Shown one piece after another: positions 51,624 to 59,477 of a DNA stretch of 64,000 nucleotides. Below the pieces are notes generated by a model, which saw only the letters and a program-made list of their open reading frames with translations, did no database searches and was not told the origin of the DNA. The first letter of the stretch is position 1, and the number at the start of each line of letters is the position of its first letter. Source of the DNA: Caballeronia telluris (GTDB taxonomy: Bacteria; Pseudomonadota; Gammaproteobacteria; Burkholderiales; Burkholderiaceae); assembly GCF_001544495.1 (NCBI RefSeq), contig NZ_FCNZ02000020.1, positions 41,855-105,854 of the forward strand. The letters are read 5' to 3'. Both the position numbers and the translations under genes were made by a program.

Positions 51624-53977
51624 GCTGCCTTGGCTCCCGCCGACGCCCGCCGCCCGGCAAGCTGCTGCAAATCTTCGACGATCTGTTTCTGCGACAGCAT
51701 GCTCAGGTCGATGACCTCCCGCGCCTGCGCCACGTAATAGGCAAGCTGTTCGTCACTGCGGGCGAGCGACTTGTCGAGCGCGCCTTCGATGCGCTCAAGG
51801 TGCGTCACGAGCTTGTCGTTCGACTCGCCGAACGCCTGCACCGCCGCGCCGAACGCCTCGCCCAGACTCGCCACTTCGACCGCGCTGCCGGTGACCTGCG
51901 CGGCCACCGCGCCCATCCTGTCCGTTTCGGCTTCGATCTTGTCGGCGAAGCGCGTGCCGACGCGATCCAGCAAATCCGCCGACGTCGAAACCAGCGCATC
52001 GACGGCCGAGCGCTGCTCGGTCGAGGCGTGGTTCACGGCGTCGAGCAGCGTTTCCAGCGTCGCCAGCAAGCGGCTGCGTTCTTCCAGCATCGCGGTGTCG
52101 CGGACCATGCTGTCGGAGAGCTTCTGCCGCAGTTCCGCGACGACTTCCGCCGCGGCCTTCGGCGCTTCCGACGCGGCCTGCACGAGCCGCCCAATCTCGG
52201 CGATCGTGTCGCTGGCGTGCGAGCGCGTCTCGTCGGATACGTCGCGCGCGGTTTGCGCGAGCGCGTCGCAGATTTCCTGTTGGCGGCTCGCCGTCGACGC
52301 GCTGGTCTGCTGGAACTCGTGGCTCAGGTTGGCCGCCATCGCGGCGAGCGCCTCCGTCCACGCCGTCAGCCGCTCCTGATCCCGCGCCGCCAGTTGCGCC
52401 TGAAGGTCCGCCGCGGCCTTGGGCGCCTGCGCCGCCGCCTGCACCAGCCGGTCGATTTCCGCGATGGTTTCGTCCGCGTGCGTCTTCATTCCGGTCGAGA
52501 TGTCGCGCGCGGTCTGCGCGAGCGCGTCGCAGATCTGCTGCTGGCGGTTCGCGGTTTCGCCGCTTGCCTGCTGCCAATCGTCGCTCAGTTTCGCGGCCAT
52601 CGCGCCGAGCGTCCCGGCCCAGACGGCGAGGCGCTCCTCGTCGCGCGATGCGAGTTCGCCCTGCAACGCCGCATGCGACTGCCCCACGCCGTGCAGCAGC
52701 GACGCCGAATGCCGTTCGAAGGTCGCGGCGGCGGCCGCCAAGGCCTGCTGGCTGTCGCCCGCGAGTTTCTCGCTCGCGCGTTCCTGCCGCGACACGGCCA
52801 GATTCCACGCGTCCGACACGCTTTGCGTCGACGCTTCCAGGCGCGTCGAAACGCCGTCGAGGAGCGCTGCCGAGCGTTGCTCGAACGTCTGCGTGTATCG
52901 ATCCAGCGACGCGCGCAAATCGCCCGCGAGCGTCTCGCTGGTTTGCCGATGCCCCGCCAGCGCTTCTTTCCAGAGGTCCGCGACGGTCGTGGTCGTCGAC
53001 TCGAAGCCGGTGGACACGCCATCAAGATGCTTCTGCACCGCCTCGGAGACGCTCTCGTGCAGCGAGGCCGTCTCGCGCGCGAGACCGGCCATCGTGGCTT
53101 CCATCACCGGTTGCAGCGCCGCGCCGGCCGCTCGCGCGCTTTCCGCGACGCTCCGTCTCAACGACTGCTCCACCGACGAAGCGAGTAGTCCGTACACCGC
53201 TTCGGTCCTGCCATGAAAGGCCTCCTGACTCGCGAGCTGACGTTCGTTCAGCGCGACGCTTTGCTGCTCAATGGCGCCCATCATCGCTTGCAGCCGGTCG
53301 ACGAGCGTCGGCATCAGATCGGCCTGCCGTTGCAGGAGCCTGAAACTTTCCTCGCGCTGATGGCTTTGCGAGTAGACGCGCAGGGTCGTCGCGATTTTCG
53401 CGTCGAGCAGGTGCGCCGCCTCGATCCGCTCGCGGCGGCACAACGCGGACAGCAGCCCGAGCATCGCGGATGTCGCGACGCCCGCAATCGAAGTGCCGAA
53501 TGCGAAGCCGAGTCCCTTGACCGGCGCGGCGAGCGACTCGCGGATCGCCTGGAGATCGGTGGCACTTTGCAACGCGAGCCCGGTGCCCCGGAGCGTCGCC
53601 ACCATGCCGAGCAGCGTGCCCAGCATGCCGAGCAGCACGAGCAGACCGACCAGATACGGCGTCAGCGACGGGCCGGGCAACGCCACGCGCTCGCCCTCGA
53701 TACGCAGACGGACCGCATTGCGCAAGCCGGGATGCAAGGTGTCGAGCCAGACGCCGAGCCTCGGCGGCGGCGCGCTCAGGCTCGCGACGGCGCGCGTGAG
53801 GGTCGCGGTGGCCTGCTGGTAGCGCTGCAATTCGAGCGCGCCCGCGAGATAGCAGGCGCCGACCAGCATCGTGACGGCTAGCGCGAGCAGGTTCGAACCG
53901 ACGTAACCGGCACCGATCCAGCACACGGCGGCCAGACCGACGACAAAAACAGCGAGATTGATCAGATTTCTGGACAT
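51620..53977 (-). CDS. DUF802 protein: TolQ/MotA-like membrane domain with long repeat-built tail
   Basis: 785 residues. Four membrane helices at about 5-22, 27-48, 107-128 and 155-180; the last two ('LVGLLVLLGMLGTLLGMVATL' and 'GLGFAFGTSIAGVATSAMLGLLSAL') carry the ExbB/TolQ/MotA signatures. About 600 cytoplasmic residues of long helix follow, with tandem repeats: a 56-residue unit at ~321-376 and ~377-432 ('VSTGFEST...' / 'VSTRLEAS...') and an 87-residue unit at ~446-532 and ~533-617 (each with 'QICDALAQTARD' or close and 'IAEI-RLVQAA'). This is the DUF802 region. The design resembles ZorA of Zorya, a stator with a long inner tail. Role unproven. Confidence 0.88.
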   Translation of the reverse strand: MSRNLINLAVFVVGLAAVCWIGAGYVGSNLLALAVTMLVGACYLAGALELQRYQQATATLTRAVASLSAPPPRLGVWLDTLHPGLRNAVRLRIEGERVALPGPSLTPYLVGLLVLLGMLGTLLGMVATLRGTGLALQSATDLQAIRESLAAPVKGLGFAFGTSIAGVATSAMLGLLSALCRRERIEAAHLLDAKIATTLRVYSQSHQREESFRLLQRQADLMPTLVDRLQAMMGAIEQQSVALNERQLASQEAFHGRTEAVYGLLASSVEQSLRRSVAESARAAGAALQPVMEATMAGLARETASLHESVSEAVQKHLDGVSTGFESTTTTVADLWKEALAGHRQTSETLAGDLRASLDRYTQTFEQRSAALLDGVSTRLEASTQSVSDAWNLAVSRQERASEKLAGDSQQALAAAAATFERHSASLLHGVGQSHAALQGELASRDEERLAVWAGTLGAMAAKLSDDWQQASGETANRQQQICDALAQTARDISTGMKTHADETIAEIDRLVQAAAQAPKAAADLQAQLAARDQERLTAWTEALAAMAANLSHEFQQTSASTASRQQEICDALAQTARDVSDETRSHASDTIAEIGRLVQAASEAPKAAAEVVAELRQKLSDSMVRDTAMLEERSRLLATLETLLDAVNHASTEQRSAVDALVSTSADLLDRVGTRFADKIEAETDRMGAVAAQVTGSAVEVASLGEAFGAAVQAFGESNDKLVTHLERIEGALDKSLARSDEQLAYYVAQAREVIDLSMLSQKQIVEDLQQLAGRRASAGAKAA

Positions 53978-53987
53978 GGCGTCTCAG

Positions 53988-54677
53988 TCAGCGGGTACGA
54001 AGGGCGGCAAGCAGCCCTTCGACCGGTTGTATACGAACATCCAGTTCGGCGAGCAAAACGCTCTGCATATCCTTGCGGAACACGTCGAGCCACGCGACGG
54101 GCGCCTTATCGTCGATTGCGGAGGCGTCCGCGAGCGCGGCCTGGCGCAGACGCTCGAAATGCTTGCCGAGCAACGACGGCACGGTCGCCAGCACGTTGTG
54201 CTCACGCGCGGCCAGCGCCTGCTCCATCACGGCATCGACCATCGCGAGGCGCGTCATGCCGGGCGTCCCGGCTGCCAGCTTCGCGCGCAGACGGACGCGC
54301 AGGCTGCCGATGCCCGTCTCCATCGTCTGTTGCAGGGAGAGATAGCGTTGACGGAAAACCGCGTAGTCCGTGGGCGCTTCTTCGCGCCGGCGGGTCGTCG
54401 CAAAGGCGCTGTCACCCGCAATCGACTTCGCCAGCGACGCGCGCAAACGCGCGCATTCGCGCTCTTCGGCGCTGCCGTCCGTGTGCGCGCCGGGCGCACC
54501 GGCGGGCAACGCGCCGTTCAGCGCCGTCGAGAGCGCGATGGCGTCCGTCCAGCCGAGCCATTGGCTCAGCCGGTCCGAAAGCGACTGTCCGGGATCGGGA
54601 ACGTCGACGTCCGTCAGGCGCGCAAGCAAGCGGATGAGGGCCGGACCGCCGTGAACCGTGCGCTGGGAGGCTTGCAC
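53988..54677 (-). CDS. DUF3348 domain-containing protein
   Basis: 229 residues, soluble, helical. 'GPALIRLLARLTDVDVPDPGQSLSDRLSQWLGWTDAIALSTAL' near the N-terminus is the DUF3348 opening; the middle has 'FRQRYLSLQQTMETGIGSLRVRLRAKLA', the end 'PVAWLDVFRKDMQSVLLAELDVRIQPVEGLLAAL'. First gene of the DUF3348-DUF802-OmpA-DUF2894 operon. Start is GTG at 54677 (no ATG fits); the frame upstream has no family sequence. Its constant pairing with the stator-like genes suggests a cytoplasmic assembly or effector role; nothing catalytic is visible. Confidence 0.82.
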   Translation of the reverse strand: MQASQRTVHGGPALIRLLARLTDVDVPDPGQSLSDRLSQWLGWTDAIALSTALNGALPAGAPGAHTDGSAEERECARLRASLAKSIAGDSAFATTRRREEAPTDYAVFRQRYLSLQQTMETGIGSLRVRLRAKLAAGTPGMTRLAMVDAVMEQALAAREHNVLATVPSLLGKHFERLRQAALADASAIDDKAPVAWLDVFRKDMQSVLLAELDVRIQPVEGLLAALRTR

Positions 54678-54839
54678 CGTGCCACCAATGTTAAAAAAAG
54701 TCAGCAGTTTACACGGTCGCGGAGGGCGGGCCGCCGGTTTTCGAGACGCGCTTTGCGCGAACAAACGACGAAAATCCGTGTCGGCCACGACCGGTGGCGG
54801 TCCCCGGCCGAAAGCGCGATGGACGCGCACACCGGAAAA

Positions 54840-55100
54840 CTAGCCGACGTCCTCGTCGTTCATTTGCTTGAGCTTGCGGCGATCTTCGTTCGCACGCCGC
54901 GCGCGCAGACGTTGCCGCGACAGGACCGTGATGACCTCGTTGGTCGTCGCGCCGGGCGGGACTTCGTTGCGGATCTTTTCGGGCACCATCGGCAGACCCG
55001 CGCGCTCGCGTCGCAACGCACGGGCGATGGCGCTTCGGCACTCGTCGCCGTGACAATCCCATTCGTCGCGGATTTTGGCGCAGTATCGGCACTTTTCCAT
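54840..55100 (-). CDS. Small Cys-rich basic protein, putative zinc-binding
   Basis: 86 residues. N-terminal 'MEKCRYCAKIRDEWDCHGDECRS' has four Cys (4, 7, 16, 21) in a C-x2-C...C-x4-C arrangement, plausibly a zinc knuckle. The rest is basic helix ('ITVLSRQRLRARRANEDRRKLKQMNDEDVG'). ATG at 55098-55100. Lies between the DUF3348 and H-NS genes on the same strand, 44 bp after H-NS. No known function; could bind nucleic acid. Confidence 0.65.
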   Translation of the reverse strand: MEKCRYCAKIRDEWDCHGDECRSAIARALRRERAGLPMVPEKIRNEVPPGATTNEVITVLSRQRLRARRANEDRRKLKQMNDEDVG

Positions 55101-55144
55101 GGTGCTGATCGCTCTGGAGGCGGTGGCAGTCGCCCGGTGCGCGT

Positions 55145-55543
55145 TCAGCCGGCGTCGGGGAAAAGCGACGCCTGCGCGCCCGCCATGGCCTCGGCATCGG
55201 CCTCGGCCTCGGCCTCGGCCTCGGCATCGGCATCGGCGCGCTCGGATATCCGATACGCCTCGCGGTCCTTCCCGGCGATCCAGTGCGGCGCGCGTCCGCG
55301 GCCGCTCCACGTCGCGCCGGTGAGCGGGTCGCGATATTTCGCCGCGCCTTCCTGCGGCTGCACGGGCTCGGGCGCGGGCTTGCGGCCGATCAGGTCATGC
55401 AGGCTGATCCCGTACTCGCGCATTTTCTGAACGATTTCGATCAGGGCGAGCCGCGCTTCTTTTTCGCGTGCTTCTGACAGCTGCTTCTCGAGTGCGTTGC
55501 GTTGCGCGAGCAACTCGGAGACTTGCGGACTGGTATATGCCAT
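55145..55543 (-). CDS. H-NS family nucleoid protein with Asp/Glu-Ala repeat tail
   Basis: 132 residues. N-terminal coiled-coil oligomerisation part ('VSELLAQRNALEKQLSEAREKEARLALIEIVQKMREYGI'), linker, then the DNA-binding core 'YRDPLTGATWSGRGRAPHWI' (about 70-89) typical of Burkholderia H-NS-like proteins. The tail 'ADADAEAEAEAEADAEAMAG' is an acidic Ala repeat, encoded by hexamer DNA repeats, that is unusual for the family. Silences AT-rich DNA. No clear Shine-Dalgarno before ATG 55541-55543. Long upstream leader shares the 55544-55747 stretch. Confidence 0.9.
   Translation of the reverse strand: MAYTSPQVSELLAQRNALEKQLSEAREKEARLALIEIVQKMREYGISLHDLIGRKPAPEPVQPQEGAAKYRDPLTGATWSGRGRAPHWIAGKDREAYRISERADADAEAEAEAEADAEAMAGAQASLFPDAG
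55187..55234. repeat. Hexanucleotide tandem repeat inside the H-NS gene
   Basis: Eight GGCCTC/GGCATC units in a row (48 bp), coding for the Glu/Asp-Ala tail. Copy change keeps the frame, so it would alter tail length rather than switch the gene off. Confidence 0.85.
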
Positions 55544-55747
55544 TGGATATCGAAGGAGTGGACGATTTTGGAAGTTTTCGAATTTGAGTCGAAGCCCCCG
55601 CGACGGGTTCGCGCGGGCGGATAACGATGAGGTCGGGGCGACGGGCTTGCCGGAGAAATGCGAACTGGCTCGATTCGGGGCTGCGCGTGCTGAAAAAGCA
55701 GGCGACCGTCGACTGCGATCTTAATACATTTGATTTTACGCGATTAA

Positions 55748-55963
55748 AGTCTGCCGACGAAGCTGCGCGGGCCGCTCGACGAAGCGTCGCTCGTCACCAT
55801 GTCGATCGGCTGCGCGTCTTCGACTGCGCGCACGCCAGCGGAACCGGCGGCGCTCGCCGCGCTCTATCGCGCGAAAGCGCTCGGCCGCAACCGCGCCGAG
55901 GAAGCCGACGAAGGCGCGTCGCACGGCATCGCCCGCGCGCAAGCGACGAAGCGGCCCGGCTGA
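55748..55963 (+). pseudogene. Remnant of a GGDEF (diguanylate cyclase) domain
   Basis: An open stretch with no start translates to 'LVTMSIGCASSTARTP' then 'ALYRAKALGRNRAEEA', the C-terminal end of GGDEF domains (VTVSIG-A ... AD-ALY-AK--GRNRV). The segment between is short: the usual 'LL-AAD' before 'ALY' is missing about five residues. A stop codon (TAA, 55745-55747) lies just upstream, and the GG(D/E)EF site is absent. It stops at TGA 55961-55963. It is a decayed 3' fragment in the 539-bp gap before the MaoC gene; 55544-55747 holds the H-NS leader and no gene. Confidence 0.75.
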
Positions 55964-56014
55964 AGGCTGCCAGCAAGCCCTTAAAAAACCTCCCGTGGTT
56001 TACCCTTTTCCCGC

Positions 56015-56057
56015 TTGACATGCCGCACGCCCGCGCCGGATACTTTGTACGTACAAA
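56015..56057 (+). promoter_or_regulatory. Promoter of the C5-dicarboxylate operon with HutC-type operator
   Basis: TTGACA at 56015-56020, 18 bp, then GATACT (56039-56044) as -10. TTTGTACGTACAAA (56044-56057) is a perfect 14-bp palindrome overlapping the -10 and start site. GntR/HutC regulators bind TTGTA-N2-TACAA-type sites, and a GntR/UTRA gene lies in the same operon (61926-62675). Repression by it is a strong inference. Confidence 0.75.
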
Positions 56058-56082
56058 CAACCAAGCGATACAGGAGGCAGGG

Positions 56083-56586
56083 ATGATGCAGGCACAAGAA
56101 CTGGGCAGCCAGCGTTACCGCGCGAGCTACGGCCGCTATCTGGAGGATTTCACGGTCGGTGACATCTACGAACATCGGCCAGGGCGCACGATCACCGAGT
56201 CGGACAACATCCAGTTCTCGCTGCTGACCATGAACTTCCACCCGATGCACTGCGACGCCGCGCATGCCGCCAAGAGCGAGTTCGGCCGCCTGCTGGTGAA
56301 CAGCGGCCTCACGGTGGCGATCGTGCTCGGCATGTCGGTCAACGATGTCAGCGGCAAGGCGATCGCCAATCTCGGCTGGAAGGAGATCAGGCTGACCGGG
56401 CCGGTTTTCTGCGGCGATACGCTCTACGCTGAATCGGAAGTGCTCGAAAAGCGCGAATCGAAGTCGCGTCCGACGCAGGGCATCGTCACCGTCCACACGC
56501 GCGCGTTCAAGCAGGACGGCACGCCGGTGATGGATTTCGTGCGCACGGCGCTGATCGCGAAGCGCGGCTACGGCACGGGCGACTGA
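56083..56586 (+). CDS. MaoC-family hydratase (itaconyl/mesaconyl-CoA hydratase-like)
   Basis: 167 residues, single hot-dog domain. 'YLEDFTVGDIYEHRPGRTITESDNIQFSLLTMNFHPMHCDAAHAAKSEFGRLLVNSGLTVAIV' has the hydratase motif with catalytic Asp/His ('N-HPMHCD'). The sequence follows the mesaconyl-CoA/itaconyl-CoA hydratase branch and M. tuberculosis Rv2499c, which sits beside a CitE-type lyase gene as here. Start at ATG 56083 with AGGAGG 5 bp upstream; ATG 56086 is also possible. First gene of the operon under the HutC-type operator. Confidence 0.83.
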   Translation: MMQAQELGSQRYRASYGRYLEDFTVGDIYEHRPGRTITESDNIQFSLLTMNFHPMHCDAAHAAKSEFGRLLVNSGLTVAIVLGMSVNDVSGKAIANLGWKEIRLTGPVFCGDTLYAESEVLEKRESKSRPTQGIVTVHTRAFKQDGTPVMDFVRTALIAKRGYGTGD

Positions 56587-56682
56587 GCGCAGGCATCCGC
56601 CAGCACGACGCTCGCAACAGATCCCGACCCGGCACAGAAACGGGCTGCGATCCGATCCCTTCTCACAGTATTGGAGACATCT

Positions 56683-58074
56683 GTGAACCAAAACGTAAGC
56701 GCAGGCGCGCGGCTGGACAGACTGCCGATGGCGCGCTTTCACTGGAAGATCCTCGGCCTGATCGGCGCGGGCGCGGCACTCGATGCATTCGACGTGTATC
56801 TCGCCGCCGGCGTCTCTGCTGCGATGGTGAAGCAAGGCTTCTCGACGCTGCAACTGAACGGCATCTTCGTCTCGGCGGGCTTCTTCGGCATGCTGATCGG
56901 CGCGGGCTTTTCGGGCTATCTCGGCGACCGCTTCGGACGCCGTTCCTCGTATCAGATCAACCTCGCGCTCTTCGGCCTCACGTCGATCGCCGCGGCCTTC
57001 GCGCCGTCGATCTACTGGCTGATCGGGCTGCGCTTCGTGATGGGCATCGGACTTGGCGCGGAACTCGTGGTCGCGGCGGGCACGCTCTGCGAATTCATCC
57101 CGCCCGCGCATCGCGGACGCTGGACCGCCCTCCTCGCGCTGATGATCAACTCTGGGCTGCTCATCGCAACCAGCGTCGGCTATGTCGTGATCCCCGCGCT
57201 CGGCTGGCGCTGGATGTTCGGCATCGCGGGCATCGGCGCGGTGGTCGTCTGGGTGCTGCGCCATTCGATGCCGGAATCACCGCGCTGGCTGGAATCGGTC
57301 GGGCGCCTGAAGGAAGCGGAAGACACGGTGAGCGCGATCGAGCGCGAAGTCGAAGCGCAGCGCGGGCCGCTTCCGCCCTGCTCGCGCACGCAGAATCTCG
57401 AAGTGCCGCCGCAGCCGTTTCGCGCCCTGCTGCGCCGGGGCATGATCGGACGCACGGTCACGGCGGCGCTCACGGTGATCGCGGTGAACGTGGCGGTGTA
57501 CGGCTTCGTCGCCTGGCTGCCGACGTTCTTTGTCCGCGAAGGACGCGACGTCGTGACCTCGCTCGGCTTCACGCTCCTGATGTCGTTCGGCGCACCGGCG
57601 GGCGCCCTGCTCGGCTTCTTCTGCGCGGACCGGCTCGGACGGGCGAAGGGTCTCGTCGCCTTCAGCCTCGCGACGATCGTGCTCGGCTTCATCTATCCGC
57701 ACATGGTCGCGAACGCGGCGATCGCGTGCGTGGGCTTCACGCTCGTCACCTGCATCTATGTGGTCGTGACGCTCGGCCTCTTCAGCTACGTGCCCGAACT
57801 CTTCCCGACGGCGCTGCGCCTGCGCGGCACCGGCACGGCGGGCGTGTGCGGACGGCTCGCTTCGATCATCACGTCGTACGGCGCGGTGCTGCTGTACGCA
57901 CAGTTCGGCGTGCTGGGCGTGCTCGTGATGGTGTCGGGCGTGCTGCTCCTGCTCGTGATCGCGATCCTCTCGCTCGGCGTCGATGCCAATCAATATTCCC
58001 TCGAAGCGGTTTCGCCCGACACGGTGATCCTCGACGAACCGTTCGGGCTTCAAAACGGAGACGTAGCACGATGA
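56683..58074 (+). CDS. MFS transporter (sugar porter/AAHS-like), probable dicarboxylate importer
   Basis: 463 residues, twelve hydrophobic segments. 'AGAALDAFDVYLAAGVSAAMV' opens the first helix, and motif A 'GFSGYLGDRFGRRSSYQINL' follows. 'MPESPRWLESVGRLKEAEDTV' ends the first half, as in aromatic-acid and dicarboxylate carriers. GTG at 56683 is chosen because GGAG lies 6 bp upstream (the TTG at 56671 overlaps that site). It overlaps the PrpD-family gene by 4 bp (ATGA), so the two are coupled. Confidence 0.88.
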   Translation: MNQNVSAGARLDRLPMARFHWKILGLIGAGAALDAFDVYLAAGVSAAMVKQGFSTLQLNGIFVSAGFFGMLIGAGFSGYLGDRFGRRSSYQINLALFGLTSIAAAFAPSIYWLIGLRFVMGIGLGAELVVAAGTLCEFIPPAHRGRWTALLALMINSGLLIATSVGYVVIPALGWRWMFGIAGIGAVVVWVLRHSMPESPRWLESVGRLKEAEDTVSAIEREVEAQRGPLPPCSRTQNLEVPPQPFRALLRRGMIGRTVTAALTVIAVNVAVYGFVAWLPTFFVREGRDVVTSLGFTLLMSFGAPAGALLGFFCADRLGRAKGLVAFSLATIVLGFIYPHMVANAAIACVGFTLVTCIYVVVTLGLFSYVPELFPTALRLRGTGTAGVCGRLASIITSYGAVLLYAQFGVLGVLVMVSGVLLLLVIAILSLGVDANQYSLEAVSPDTVILDEPFGLQNGDVAR

Positions 58075-59465
58075 ACGCACCCAACGACACGCCCCGCATC
58101 TCGACCCGGCTCGCCGGCTTCGCGCTGGACCTGACCGTCGATGCCATTCCTTCGGCGGTCCGTGAGCGGGCCAAGCATCTGATCCTCGACGGCATCGGTC
58201 TCGCCTTCGCGACCACCGCCTTCGGCTACGCGGACATGACGCTCGCCGCGATGCGCGAACTGGGGACGGGCCCGTCGACGGTGTTCGGCAAGTCCGGCAG
58301 GCTCGCCCTGCGCGATGCGATGCTCGCCAACGGCCTGCTCGTGCACGGCCTCGACTTCGACGACACGCACTCGCGCGGCGTGATCCATTCGACCGCGAGC
58401 GCCCTGCCGTGCGCCTTCGGCCTTGCCGAGCGCGAAGGCGCGAGCGGCGCGCAGATGCTCGCCGCGTACATCGCCGCGATGGAAGTCTCGACGCGCGTCG
58501 GCGCCGTCGCGCAAGGCGGCTTTCACAAGGTCGGCTTTCATCCGACGGGACTCGTCGGCGCGTTCGGCTGTGCGCTCGCGGCATCGAAACTGATGGGGCT
58601 TTCGAAGGACGCCGCCGTTGAGGCGCAAGGCATCGTGCTCTCGATGGCGTCGGGCAGCATGGAGTTCCTCGAAGACGGCGCGTGGACCAAGCGCCTGCAT
58701 CCGGGCTGGGCCGCCGCGAGCGCGACCACCGCCGCGACGCTCGCGAAGCACGGCTACATCGGCCCGGGCTCCGCCTACGAAGGCCGCTACGGACTCTACG
58801 CACTGTATCTGTCCGACCACGCGACGCCCGATCTGTCGATCGCGACCGCCGGCCTCGGCGAAACATGGGAAATCGAGCAGGTCGCGTTGAAGCCGATTCC
58901 CGCGTGCCACTTCACGCACGCGTCGTCCGATGCCGCCATCGCGCTTCATCGCGAACACCGTCTCGCGGGCGATGCGATCGAAAAGGTCGTCGTGCGCGTG
59001 CCGGGTCCGGTCGTCGACGTGGTGTGCGAGCCGGTCGCGAACAAGAAGCGCCCGGCCAACAGCTACGACGCGCAGTTCAGCATTCCGTACATCGTCGCGA
59101 CCGGCCTGCTGAAAGGCCGCTTCACGCTCGACGACCTCGACGCAGGTGCCCTCGCCGATCCCGCCGTGCTCGCGCTCGCGCAACGCGTCGAATACGAAGT
59201 CGATCCGGAATCGACCTTCCCTCGCCACTACACGGGCGAGGTGATCGTGACGACGCGCGACAGCCGCCGCCTCGCGCATCGCGAAGCGATCAACCGCGGT
59301 TCGTCGGACCGGCCGATGACCAACGAAGGCATCGTCGAAAAGTTCTACGACAACGCGCAGCGCGTGGTGTCGCGCGATCGCGCCGATCAGATTCGCGAAG
59401 CCGTGCTCGGGCTCGAACGCGCGAGCGTCGAGCAACTCGCCGGCATCCTGCGTCAGCCCGCTTAA
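58071..59465 (+). CDS. MmgE/PrpD family protein (dehydratase/decarboxylase fold)
   Basis: 464 residues. Family features: 'HLILDGIGLAFATTAFG', 'NGLLVHGLDFDDTHSRGVIHSTASALPCAF' with the catalytic Asp/His region, 'GFHKVGFHPTGLVGAFG' and 'KRLHPGWAAASATTAATLAKHG'. The fold includes 2-methylcitrate dehydratase and cis-aconitate decarboxylase, which makes itaconate. It is co-translated with the transporter and could convert an imported tricarboxylate to a C5 dicarboxylate or isomerise the substrate; its reaction is not decided by sequence. Confidence 0.85.
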   Translation: MNAPNDTPRISTRLAGFALDLTVDAIPSAVRERAKHLILDGIGLAFATTAFGYADMTLAAMRELGTGPSTVFGKSGRLALRDAMLANGLLVHGLDFDDTHSRGVIHSTASALPCAFGLAEREGASGAQMLAAYIAAMEVSTRVGAVAQGGFHKVGFHPTGLVGAFGCALAASKLMGLSKDAAVEAQGIVLSMASGSMEFLEDGAWTKRLHPGWAAASATTAATLAKHGYIGPGSAYEGRYGLYALYLSDHATPDLSIATAGLGETWEIEQVALKPIPACHFTHASSDAAIALHREHRLAGDAIEKVVVRVPGPVVDVVCEPVANKKRPANSYDAQFSIPYIVATGLLKGRFTLDDLDAGALADPAVLALAQRVEYEVDPESTFPRHYTGEVIVTTRDSRRLAHREAINRGSSDRPMTNEGIVEKFYDNAQRVVSRDRADQIREAVLGLERASVEQLAGILRQPA

Positions 59466-59477
59466 AGAGAGGTTCAA

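Noticed and set aside
50375..54677. A complete Zorya defence system
   Set aside because: Only ZorAB-like partners are present; no ZorC, ZorD helicase/nuclease or ZorE gene is adjacent, so I call it stator-like, not Zorya.
55187..55234. On/off phase variation by slippage
   Set aside because: The unit is six bases, so copy changes stay in frame and cannot switch translation off.
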